A stretch of DNA of 64,000 bases from Streptomyces sp. RB17 (lineage in GTDB: Bacteria; Actinomycetota; Actinomycetes; Streptomycetales; Streptomycetaceae): positions 62,001 to 126,000 of the forward strand of contig NZ_WEGL01000012.1 of the NCBI RefSeq assembly GCF_009604455.1. Direction: 5' to 3'. The notes beneath the pieces were generated by a model. That model searched no databases. It saw only the letters and a list, made by a program, of their open reading frames with translations, and had not been told where the DNA came from. Each line of letters starts with the position of its first letter. Within the stretch, counting starts at the first letter, position 1. This document shows positions 10,040-17,794 of this stretch, one piece after another. A program made the position numbers and the translations under genes.

Positions 10040-11005
10040 CTAGCCGGCGAACGCGTTGACGCCCGTCAGCTCCGCCGACAGCTCCCACAGTCGAGCCGCC
10101 TGCTCCGGGTCGATCGCCCAGTCCTTCACACCAAAGCGCTCGGCGTCGTCCTCCGGCGCGGGCTCGGCGATGTCGCAGTCCTCCAGGTAGACGCCCCCGA
10201 TCCCGTCCAGCTGCGGCGAGGTCGCCGCCCACACCTGGGTGGCCGCACCCTGCGGCGGCGTCTTGAAACCCTCGGGGTTGAGCACGTTGCCGTCCTCGTC
10301 GATCCAACCGCGCTCGATCATCTCCTCCTTGGGCAGGTGCCGTTGGAGCGGGGTGATGATGCCGCCAGGGTGCAGGGCGAAGGCGCGGACGCCGGCATCG
10401 CGGCCGAGCTTGTCGAGCTGGACGGCGAACAGCACGTTGGCGGTCTTGGCCTGGCCGTAGGCCTCCCACTTGTCGTAGCCCTGCCGCCAGTGGATGTCGT
10501 CCCAGCGGATGCCGGAGAAATGGTGCCCGCGGGAGGAGACGGAGACGACCCGGGCACCGCCCGGTGCGATCGCGGGCCACAGACGGTTGACGAGGGCGAA
10601 GTGACCGAGGTGGTTGGTGGCGAACTGGGCCTCCCAGCCGGGCCCCACCCGTGTCTCCGGGCACGCCATGATCCCGGCGCTGTCGATCACCATGTCGATG
10701 GTCCGTCCGGAGGCGAGGAACCGCTCGGAGAAGCCGCGCACACTTTCCAGGTCGCCGAGGTCCAGCTCGTCCAGTTCGACTCCGGAGATGCCGGTCAGCG
10801 CCTGTTCGGCCGTGGCCGGACGGCGGGCGGGCACGACCACGTGGGCCCCGGCCTTGGCGAGCGCCCGGGTGGTCTCCAGGCCGATCCCCGAGTAACCGCC
10901 GGTGACGAGGGCAAGCTTTCCGGTCAGGTCGACGCCCTGCAGGACGTCGTCGGCGGTGCTGGTGGCACCGAAACCGGATCCGATCTTGTGCTGTGCAGTG
11001 CTCAT
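10040..11005 (-). CDS. Short-chain dehydrogenase/reductase, retinol-dehydrogenase-like
   Basis: NAD(P)-dependent oxidoreductase of 321 residues, longer than minimal SDRs, as in the oxidoreductase/retinol dehydrogenase subgroup. The cofactor motif TGGYSGIG (about 35-42), the catalytic Ser (about 157, in SVSSRG) and the YGQAK Tyr183-Lys187 pair are all visible. Substrate unknown. A promoter of MerR-regulated type lies directly upstream, with its -10 box about 8 bp from the ATG, so the message is probably leaderless. Such SDR genes are often found under MerR regulators in actinobacteria, but no MerR gene is present in this window. Confidence 0.85.
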   Translation of the reverse strand: MSTAQHKIGSGFGATSTADDVLQGVDLTGKLALVTGGYSGIGLETTRALAKAGAHVVVPARRPATAEQALTGISGVELDELDLGDLESVRGFSERFLASGRTIDMVIDSAGIMACPETRVGPGWEAQFATNHLGHFALVNRLWPAIAPGGARVVSVSSRGHHFSGIRWDDIHWRQGYDKWEAYGQAKTANVLFAVQLDKLGRDAGVRAFALHPGGIITPLQRHLPKEEMIERGWIDEDGNVLNPEGFKTPPQGAATQVWAATSPQLDGIGGVYLEDCDIAEPAPEDDAERFGVKDWAIDPEQAARLWELSAELTGVNAFAG

Positions 11006-11724
11006 ACACCGAACGCTACGGATTCAAGTGCACTCGAAGTCAAGCGGAGCCCTGAGCCACCGCAGGAAGAGCGTTCATGCCGCAGACGGCCTCGTTCCGG
11101 CACCAAGGGCAAACTGGTCGGCGGCAGCGCCTGCCACTGGCCTTGGGCTTTCACGGAGGCGGACCACCAGCAGGTGATCAACTCGGTCAGGGTGTCTGAC
11201 CAGCGAAGACGAGGCTTGCTCCCGCTGATGCGCATGCCGATCGAGGCGAGTTTGCGTTGATCAGGGGTCCATACGCCCACCAGGCTCTCCTCCCCCGGCG
11301 GCGTCTCGCGGCGGACCGCTGGGAAGCCGAGGGTGTCCGGTGCGTCGATCAGTGCCTGCTCAACACGGCGGATGAGGCCACGGGGACCGAGCTCGCGCAC
11401 GTTGAGAACGAGGTAGCCGATGAGCTGGCCGGGACCGTGGTAGGTGGCATGTCCGCCGCGGTCCGTCTGCACCAGGTCGATGGGTGAGGCGGCGTCGGGC
11501 AGCTGGTCGTTCGGCGTTCGGGCGGTGTAGGTGATCACCGCAGGGTGCGTGAGCAGGAACAGCCGGTTGGCCGCGAGCCCCTGTTTGCGCTCCTCAGCCC
11601 AGCGGGCCATGTCCGTCTGCGCCGCCGCGTAGGGTACTTCTCCCAAGTCGACGCGCTCCAACCACCCGTGTGAAGGTTGTCCCTCCGCAGACTCCGCAGC
11701 CTCACCGCTCGACACCTCGCTCAT
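11002..11724 (-). pseudogene. lipB: Truncated octanoyltransferase (LipB) with foreign C-terminus
   Basis: The first 165 or so of 240 residues match LipB, the octanoyl-ACP:protein transferase of lipoate synthesis. The signature RGGHATYHGPGQ and the catalytic-Lys region (RKLASIGMRIS) are present. Beyond GMRIS the family sequence, including the catalytic Cys of the PCGI block, is missing. The frame instead runs through unrelated sequence into the promoter and start codon of the SDR gene, where its TGA overlaps that ATG. The enzyme is therefore expected to be inactive. Its start overlaps the end of the NmrA-like gene by 23 bp. Confidence 0.75.
11013..11043 (-). promoter_or_regulatory. MerR-type promoter with 19-bp spacer and dyad
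   Basis: On the minus strand a -35 box TTGACT (11043-11038) and a -10 box TAGCGT (11018-11013) are separated by 19 bp. The spacer and the end of the -35 box hold the near-perfect dyad TTCGAGTGCACTTGAA (11038-11023). An overlong 19-bp spacer containing the operator is the signature of promoters twisted into activity by MerR-family regulators. The predicted transcript starts at or next to the SDR start codon at 11005. Confidence 0.65.
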
Positions 11725-12727
11725 GACCGCAGTTCCTCGATCGCTCGGCGAATCTGGCAGCCGCCAGCTTCTGAATGCGCGGATGGTTCTCCAGGGCCCA
11801 GCGCACGCTCTTCGGCGCGCGCCCGAGCAGGGTTTCCAGCTGGTCGGTGACGCCGCGGTACCCGCCGCCGCCGATCAGCCGGGTGAGGGTCTTCATGTGC
11901 TCCGCGGTGTGCGGGAAATCGGCCAGGGCAGGGTCCACGTAGGTCTCGTTCCAGGTTTCGACCTCTTCGGGAACGTAGCTGACCTGGCGTCCCAGCACGG
12001 CCCCGAAGTCCTCCGCGAAGCCGTGCATGTCCTTCAGCTCCGGACCGTTGAGCTCGTAGGACTTCGAGATGTGCGGCGCCGGGTCGGCGAGGATCTTCGC
12101 GCACGCCTCCGCCACGTCGAAACCCGCGACGGGGGCGAGCCGGTGGTGGCCGAAGGGCAGGCGCAGTTCGCCGTTGCTCAGCGGGCCCAGCGCCAGCCAG
12201 GTCATCAGGGGGTTCTCGACGAACATGGCCGCCCGTACGTTGACGGTCGGGAGGCCGGACCACTCCAGCACCCGCTCGGCGATCCAGTGGGCGCGCTGCT
12301 GCGGCGACCAGTTGGCGACGAGTCCGCCGAGCCATGCACGCCGTTCCTCGTCCGGCGCGGTCATCTTCTCGAACGTCATGAACGACTGCTCGAACTCGGA
12401 CATGTTGACGAAGACCTCGATGTCACCCTGGGCCCGCGCGGCTGCGGCCATCAGGCTGACGGCGTCGGTGTAGTACGGCGACAGGCTCATGCTGAAGTAG
12501 ATGCGCCGGACGCCCTTCAGCGCGGCTGTCACGTCGGCGATGGTGAGCAGGTCTCCGACGAAGACCTCGGCCCCGGCCTCGCGGAGCGCCTGCGCGCGGT
12601 CGTCCTCCTGCCGCACGAACGCGCGCACCGGGTGCCCTTGTTCGAGCAGCATGTCGACGATCGTTCGGCTCACGCCGCCGATATGGCCGGCGGCTCCGGT
12701 GATCAGGATGGGATGGCGCTCGGACAT
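11702..12727 (-). CDS. NmrA-like NAD(P)-binding protein
   Basis: Atypical SDR of 341 residues. The N-terminal dinucleotide site TGAAGHIGG (about 10-18) and a Rossmann fold without a clear Tyr-x-x-x-Lys active site point to the NmrA/HSCARG group, whose members sense NAD(P)H or act as reductases on small substrates. A GAGGAA ribosome site precedes the ATG. The C-terminus, ending CGHERGVER, overlaps the start of the broken lipB. Substrate unknown. Confidence 0.78.
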   Translation of the reverse strand: MSERHPILITGAAGHIGGVSRTIVDMLLEQGHPVRAFVRQEDDRAQALREAGAEVFVGDLLTIADVTAALKGVRRIYFSMSLSPYYTDAVSLMAAAARAQGDIEVFVNMSEFEQSFMTFEKMTAPDEERRAWLGGLVANWSPQQRAHWIAERVLEWSGLPTVNVRAAMFVENPLMTWLALGPLSNGELRLPFGHHRLAPVAGFDVAEACAKILADPAPHISKSYELNGPELKDMHGFAEDFGAVLGRQVSYVPEEVETWNETYVDPALADFPHTAEHMKTLTRLIGGGGYRGVTDQLETLLGRAPKSVRWALENHPRIQKLAAARFAERSRNCGHERGVER

Positions 12728-13000
12728 CGGTGATTCCTCTGTCTGGTCGGGGTGGGCCAGCTGTAAGGAAGGCCACAGGATGTGGTCGGCGACCGTCTTG
12801 GCCCGCTTCGGTCGCCTGGGGCGGCTACGCTGCCGTGCGGCGCGGTGGCAGGCCAGGGTCTCGGTCGGACTCGTGGAGGTGACCCGGCCCGCCGGAAGCG
12901 GTCGATGACGGCGAAGCCGCCTGGCTCGCCGGCCGCCTCCACGCGGGCCTTGGGCCCTGCTCCCGCCGAACCGTGCCGGGCAGGCGGACTCTGCGCAGTG

Positions 13001-14041
13001 TCATCGGGGCGTGGGGCCGTCGATGTGGGCGAGGAAGTCCAGGAGCGCGGCGTTGGTCTCCGCCGGACGTTCCTGCTGCGTCCAGTGCCCGCAGCCCTCA
13101 AGCACCACCACATCGTGCAGTTGAGGCGCGACAGCGGTCAGCGGGTTGCCCGACCCGTCCTCACCTCGGAAGATTTCGCCCAGCGAGGGGCCCCCTTCCG
13201 GGTAGCGCAGTGAGGTGACCATGTCGCGGTCTCCCACCACGTACAGCGCCGGGACGTCGATCCCGCGCCCCTTGAAGGCAGCGAGCAGTTCGTTGTTGCG
13301 CTCGATGTTCCGGTACCAGTTGAAGGCTCCGGTGAACGCCTGCTCGCCGTGGAGGGCGAAGTCCTCGGTGTATGCCTGGATGTCCTCCTCGGTCAGCCAG
13401 GCCGGGAGGTCGGGCGCCTGCGGCATGGTGTCCAGGAGGCCCAGACCGTCGGGTATGACCAACGGGCGGGGCTCCCTGCCGAGCGGGTTGTCGCCGGAGG
13501 CGCCCACCAGGAGGCGGCGGAAGGATTCCGCGATGTCCTTGGCGAACTCGGCGTCGGCGACTCCCGGCTGCTGGAAGTAGACCTGGTAGAAGCCCTCGCC
13601 GTACTGGGTGCGGGTGATCGAGGGAGGGACCATCCCGCCGGGCAGGATGGGCGGAACGCTGAGCCCGGCCACCGCACGGACCTTGTCGGGGCGCAGCATC
13701 GCCGCGGTCCAGGCGACGGGTGCGCCCCAGTCGTGCCCCACGACGATCGCCTGCTCCTCGCCGAGTTCCTCGATCAGTGCGATCACGTCGCCGACGAGGT
13801 GGAGCAGGGTGTAGGAGGTGACATCCGGCGGCTGCTCGCTGCGGGCATAGCCGCGCTGGTCCGGGGCGACGACCCGGTAGCCGGCCGCTGCCAGCGCGTC
13901 GAACTGGTGGCGCCAGGAGTACCAGCTCTCCGGCCAGCCGTGCAGCAGCAGGACCAGCGGCCCCTGCCCCTGCCCCTGCTCGGCGATGTGCAGTCTGACT
14001 CCGTTCACGTCGACGAAGCGGTGGGTGAGTGAACTTTCCAC
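13001..14041 (-). CDS. Soluble epoxide hydrolase, alpha/beta fold
   Basis: Cytoplasmic hydrolase of 346 residues that should open epoxides to vicinal diols through an alkyl-enzyme ester. The oxyanion motif HGWPESW (about 34-40), the nucleophile Asp104 in GHDWGAPV, and a C-terminal catalytic His in GCGHWTQQ are all present, with a cap domain in between. It begins with GTG, preceded by AAGGAA. It lies 30 bp upstream of a co-oriented SDR gene, so the pair may act on an epoxide and then the derived alcohol. Confidence 0.85.
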   Translation of the reverse strand: MESSLTHRFVDVNGVRLHIAEQGQGQGPLVLLLHGWPESWYSWRHQFDALAAAGYRVVAPDQRGYARSEQPPDVTSYTLLHLVGDVIALIEELGEEQAIVVGHDWGAPVAWTAAMLRPDKVRAVAGLSVPPILPGGMVPPSITRTQYGEGFYQVYFQQPGVADAEFAKDIAESFRRLLVGASGDNPLGREPRPLVIPDGLGLLDTMPQAPDLPAWLTEEDIQAYTEDFALHGEQAFTGAFNWYRNIERNNELLAAFKGRGIDVPALYVVGDRDMVTSLRYPEGGPSLGEIFRGEDGSGNPLTAVAPQLHDVVVLEGCGHWTQQERPAETNAALLDFLAHIDGPTPR

Positions 14042-14071
14042 GGGAATTTCCTTGTCATCGGTGAGTGGGTA

Positions 14072-14773
14072 TTACTGGTTCAACTGCGGGTACAGGGCGT
14101 CCAGATCGGCGGACAGCTGCGACTTGACCCAGCGCGTGAGGTCGTCGGCCAGCACCTCGTGTGCCCCCGCCTCGATGCCGTCGAGCGCGGCCACGGCCAC
14201 GTCGCGAGGGTCGGCCTTGGGCCCGTCGACACCCGCCGCCATAGCGGTGTCCACGTAGGCCACGTGGAGTCCGGTCACCGCGATGCCGCGCGGCTGCAAC
14301 TCCAGACGCACTGAGTTGGTCTGCGACCACAGGGCGGCCTTGGAGGCGCCGTAGGCCGTGGTGTCGGCCACCCAGGACCGCGCGGAGTGGACGTTGAGGA
14401 TGTGGCCCCCGCCGTTGCGCTCGATGATCGGCACAAAGGCCCGGGTGACCAGCAGCGGCCCGTAGAAGTTGGTCTCCAGGTCCCGGCGCACGTCCTCCAT
14501 CGGGGCGTCGAGGTACGAGGCGCGGACCGAGGCGCCGGCGTTGTTGATCAGGATGGTGACGTCCTGGGCCTGCTCGGCGGCGGCCGTCACGGATGCGGGG
14601 TCGGTGACCTCAAGAGCCAGCGGAACGGCATCGGGGTGCGTCACCGTGCGCGGGTCACGGGCCGTGGCGTAGACCTTGCCGGCACCGCGCCCGTAGAGCT
14701 CCTCGACCAGCATCTTGCCGATGCCCCGGCCGCCTCCGGTGACAAGGACGGTGGCGCCTTCGATTGGTGTCAG
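14072..14773 (-). CDS. Short-chain dehydrogenase with unusual start
   Basis: SDR of up to 233 residues. Catalytic Ser, Tyr and Lys (about 130, 141 and 145 in YGASK) and the NNAG motif are intact. The first ATG (14713) falls after the cofactor loop TGGGRGIGK and would remove the nucleotide-binding site. An upstream CTG at 14773 restores a complete Rossmann fold and overlaps the stop of the truncated SDR ahead of it (CTGA). Either translation starts at this CTG, probably coupled to the upstream reading, or the original start was lost in a deletion. Confidence 0.75.
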   Translation of the reverse strand: MTPIEGATVLVTGGGRGIGKMLVEELYGRGAGKVYATARDPRTVTHPDAVPLALEVTDPASVTAAAEQAQDVTILINNAGASVRASYLDAPMEDVRRDLETNFYGPLLVTRAFVPIIERNGGGHILNVHSARSWVADTTAYGASKAALWSQTNSVRLELQPRGIAVTGLHVAYVDTAMAAGVDGPKADPRDVAVAALDGIEAGAHEVLADDLTRWVKSQLSADLDALYPQLNQ

Positions 14774-14952
14774 GACGTGTCCTCGGCCACGTCGAGGTCG
14801 AGGAAGGTCACGCCGTCGAGCGGGGTGACGCGGGAGGTGTCGCGGCTTGTGCCGACCACCTCGAATCCCGCCTCGACCAGCGCGAGCGCGGCCGCCTTCC
14901 CGATGCCGGATGACGCACCCGTCACGAGTGCTACTGGTCGATGCGTGCTCAT
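14770..14952 (-). pseudogene. N-terminal fragment of a second SDR
   Basis: Sixty codons from the ATG at 14952, with a GGGAG ribosome site, encode a normal SDR start including the cofactor motif TGASSGIG, and then stop at TGA (14772-14770). The catalytic two thirds are missing. The stop overlaps the probable start of the next, otherwise complete SDR, so a deletion seems to have joined two adjacent SDR genes. Two TetR-type operators lie immediately upstream. Confidence 0.75.
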
Positions 14953-14971
14953 CAGGGACTCCCGAACACTA

Positions 14972-14987
14972 GAAACCGATCGGTTTC
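14972..14987. promoter_or_regulatory. TetR operator 1
   Basis: Perfect palindrome GAAACCGATCGGTTTC, 20 bp upstream of the truncated SDR start. The 14-bp core AAACCGATCGGTTT occurs three times in this locus. Confidence 0.8.
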
Positions 14988-14995
14988 GCCCACCG

Positions 14996-15011
14996 TAAAC
15001 CGATCGGTTTA
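14996..15011. promoter_or_regulatory. TetR operator 2
   Basis: Perfect palindrome TAAACCGATCGGTTTA, centred 24 bp from operator 1 and 54 bp before the frameshifted tetR. The tandem pair could control the divergent SDR and tetR promoters together. Confidence 0.8.
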
Positions 15012-15064
15012 CAACGCGCAAGCCCAGGAGATACCGTCGGGCCGGCATCGGACAGGAGGGCGGC

Positions 15065-15597
15065 ATGGGCAGGACAAGCTCACAGGAGAGACGTCAGAGC
15101 ATCATCCGCGCGGCCATCGCCGAGTTCGCACTCAGGGGCTACTACGGCACCTCCACCGAGGCGATCGCCAAACGCGTGGGGGTCACGCAGCCGTACCTCT
15201 TCCGCTCTTTCCTGACAGGCAGGCGATCTTCGTCGCCGCCTTGACGCGGAGCATGGAGGACACCCGGCTGGCTTTCGAGCGGGCGACCGAAGGGGCAGAG
15301 GGCAGCGAGCAGGCCCTCTACGCCATGGCAGGCGCCTACGCGCGGCTACGCTCGGCGCATCCAGAGACGCTGCTGATGCAGATGCAGGGATACGCCCTCG
15401 TGGCAGCCACTGAGGCGCAGGGCGATGATCGGATCGGCAAGCTCGTCCGGGCCGGCTGGACGAGGCTCTGGGAAACCGTGCGCCTGCCGCTGGGCGCGGA
15501 TGCCGACGAGGCCACGGCCTTCCTCGCCCACGGCATGCTGATCAACACCCTTACGGTCATCGGGCTTCCCGCCGACTGCCGGGAAGCCGGGCGGTAA
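15065..15597 (+). pseudogene. TetR-family regulator with a frameshift
   Basis: From the ATG at 15065 the frame encodes a normal TetR DNA-binding domain (AIAEFALRGYYGTSTEAIAK, then VGVTQPYLFR) and then breaks. Near 15203-15209 one base seems to be missing: the expected YLFRxFPDRQAIFV continues in a neighbouring frame, which stays open to TAA at 15597 and gives a typical ligand domain. Read as written, translation ends at 15244 after 60 residues. Two perfect palindromes lie upstream. It is either a recent pseudogene or a sequencing error. Confidence 0.75.
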
Positions 15598-15683
15598 GGC
15601 CGCCGGACCTGTCCCGGGTGCCGGAGGTGGGCGTCAGCCCCGAGGGCGCACCGGTCGCCGGACATCCCCGAAAAGGTGATGTG

Positions 15684-16253
15684 TCAGCGCACGCCTGCCG
15701 CGTCGAGCAGGGTGGCCACCGTGGGGGCGATGAGCCCGGTGAGGTTGTCGGCTCCGATCCCCGCGCGGGCGCTGGCACCGTCGAAGACCAGGCTGAGCTG
15801 TCGGGCCAGCAGGTCGGGATCGCTCGCACCGCCCTGTTCGGCCTCGTCCCGGAAGAAGGCCGTCAGGTTTCCCTTGATCCGGTGGGCCACCCGGCTCGCA
15901 GGGTGGCTCCGGTCCTTGAGCTCGATCTGCACGGCCAGGTACCGGCAGCCTCGGAACTCGGGCGCACCCGCCTGCAGTTCCACCTGTTCGAAGACGTGCA
16001 GGATCCGCTCGCGGGATGAACGGCCGTCGTCCGCCGCGGGCAGGAGTGTCGTCACGAAGGCGGAAGCGCGTTGCTCCAGGCTCGCTGCCAGCAGTTCGTC
16101 CTTGCTCTCGAACAGTTGGTACATGGAGCGCTTCGACACGCCCGCCGCCTTGCACAGCGCCTCGATGCCGATGCCGACGCCGTCTCGGTAGGTGAGCGTG
16201 GCCGCCGCCTCCAGGAGCCGCTCTCGGGGACTTGCCTTCACTTCGGTGCTCAT
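15684..16253 (-). CDS. TetR-family repressor
   Basis: Intact 189-residue regulator. The N-terminal helix-turn-helix includes IEALCKAAGVSKRSMYQLF and KDELLAASL; the rest is an all-helical ligand domain of the kind that keeps its own gene silent. A copy of the palindrome AAACCGATCGGTTT begins 33 bp upstream of its ATG, so it probably represses itself. The two further copies at the SDR/tetR junction are likely targets too, since the other tetR is broken. Ligand unknown. Confidence 0.85.
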   Translation of the reverse strand: MSTEVKASPRERLLEAAATLTYRDGVGIGIEALCKAAGVSKRSMYQLFESKDELLAASLEQRASAFVTTLLPAADDGRSSRERILHVFEQVELQAGAPEFRGCRYLAVQIELKDRSHPASRVAHRIKGNLTAFFRDEAEQGGASDPDLLARQLSLVFDGASARAGIGADNLTGLIAPTVATLLDAAGVR

Positions 16254-16284
16254 ACTGTGAGGTTAACTCGATTCGGGAGAAATA

Positions 16285-16300
16285 TAAACCGATCGGTTTC
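16285..16300. promoter_or_regulatory. TetR operator 3
   Basis: TAAACCGATCGGTTTC carries the same 14-bp core palindrome as the two upstream sites. It lies in the promoter region of the intact tetR gene. Confidence 0.8.
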
Positions 16301-16326
16301 CGTGGTCGGCGGGACGTCTGCCAAGA

Positions 16327-16369
16327 GGCTCGGCGACGGCCCCCGGGGGAAAGGTACCGTCGCCGAGCC
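16327..16369. terminator. Perfect 13-bp hairpin
   Basis: GGCTCGGCGACGG (16327-16339) pairs with CCGTCGCCGAGCC (16357-16369) around a 17-nt loop. No intact gene ends just before it on either strand, so it may be the terminator of a gene that has been lost next to the toxin relic. Confidence 0.55.
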
Positions 16370-16375
16370 CTGGTG

Positions 16376-16410
16376 GTGTGCGCCTGCCGTACCCGTAGGG
16401 CGGCGCACAC
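16376..16410. terminator. Second hairpin in tandem
   Basis: GTGTGCGCC (16376-16384) and GGCGCACAC (16402-16410) form a 9-bp stem that can be lengthened past a bulged T. It directly follows the first hairpin. Two stacked hairpins support a transcription stop zone between the tetR promoter and the toxin relic. Confidence 0.45.
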
Positions 16411-16501
16411 GGGGGCCACTCCGCACGATGGCCCCGTCCGGGGTGGATCGCGGGTCCGCTACGCCGGGGCGGCGGTCTTCTCGGGCTTTGCCTCGGTGGG
16501 G

Positions 16502-17794
16502 ATGCGGTGCAGCCCCCTGCGGACCGTCGACTACGACAAACAGGCCGCCGACGACGCCGCAGCCGCCGGCACCGCGGCCGACACCGCCGACGGCTACGCC
16601 AAGGACGCCCGCAACTCCGCAGACACCGCCGAACTCGACGCCGACGCCGCCCGCACCGCCGCCAGCCAGGCCGAACAGGACGCCAAGGACACCCGCGCCG
16701 CCGCCGACCGCGCCGACACCGCCGCAACCGAAGCCGAACAAGCCGCGAAGGACGCCGACAAATACGCCAAGGAAGCCCAGGACGCCGCCGACCAGGCCGA
16801 ACGGAACAAGGCCAACCAGCAGGTCCAGACGGGCGCGGCGACCGGTGTCGGCGGAGTGTTCTCCGTCATCGACGACATCAAGCAAGATGGGGATCCCGAA
16901 CAACTCCCCAACGAGTGCCACAACTTCAACTGCAACACCCTGGTGTACATCGCGCACTTCGACGCGGTGGTCAGCTACTACCTGTGCCTCAACCCGGACG
17001 TTCCCGCCACCGAGTCCGGCTGCCCGGCCGAGGACACGGTCTTCCTCAAGACGGTGACGGTCAAGGGCCTGAGCAAGAAGGTCAAGATCTCCGCGTGGGA
17101 CGTGACCGTTGATCTCTGGAAGGGCATCGCCAAGTCGATCGCGGGGGACTTCACCGGCTGCTACCACAAGGTCACCGGTGACGGCGACGGCAGCCTCGGC
17201 GACTGTGCCTGGGCCGCCACCTGGCTTCCGCTCGGCGGTCCGCTCGGGAAGATCGCCGAGGCGATCCGAGGCGTGGACGCCGCCCTGCGGTCCGGGGAAG
17301 GCGTGGCCGACGCGCTGAAGGCCCTCAAGACGCTGGACGTCGACGCCGAGACGCTGGCGGACATCGAGCACCAGGTCGAGGTGTACGAGGAGGCGCGGAC
17401 GGCGTGCAAGCTCAACAGCTTCCCCGGCACCACCCAGGTCGTTCTCGCCGGCGGCAGTCACAAGGCGCTGCGTGACGTGCGCCTCGGTGACCTGCTGCTG
17501 GCCACCGACCCGGCGACCGGACGCGTCCAGGGCGAGCCGGTCACCCGGACCTTCCACCACACCGCCGTCGACCTGGTCGATGTCGATCTCACCGACGGCG
17601 GACGCCTCACCAGCACACCCGGACATCGCTTCTACGTCGCCGGCCACGGCTGGACCCTGGCATCCGACCTGCGGCCCGGAGACCCACTGCGCAGCCCGGA
17701 CGGAACCGTCCGGACGGTGGCCGCACTGCACGACCGGCACCAGGCCATGCCTCGGACGGGCACGCTGGTCTCTTCGGCGGACTGTCGGGACGGT
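16502..17794 (+). pseudogene. Hint-domain polymorphic toxin relic
   Basis: The reading has three parts. First comes an Ala/Asp/Lys-rich coiled-coil region of heptad character (about residues 15-100). A Cys-bearing middle domain follows. Last is a Hint (hedgehog/intein-like) domain starting at Cys in TACKLNSFPGTT, with VRLGDLLLATDP and the TPGHRFYVA histidine block. In secreted polymorphic toxins this Hint domain releases a C-terminal toxin. Here the domain breaks off at about 17790, right where the convergent alcohol dehydrogenase gene ends, and no toxin tip or immunity gene follows. The N-terminal trafficking part is also missing. The frame stays open for another kilobase only because it lies antisense to that gene. 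Confidence 0.7.

Noticed and set aside
9446..11260. A 604-codon plus-strand frame
   Set aside because: It lies antisense to the SDR and part of the broken lipB and has no recognisable domains.
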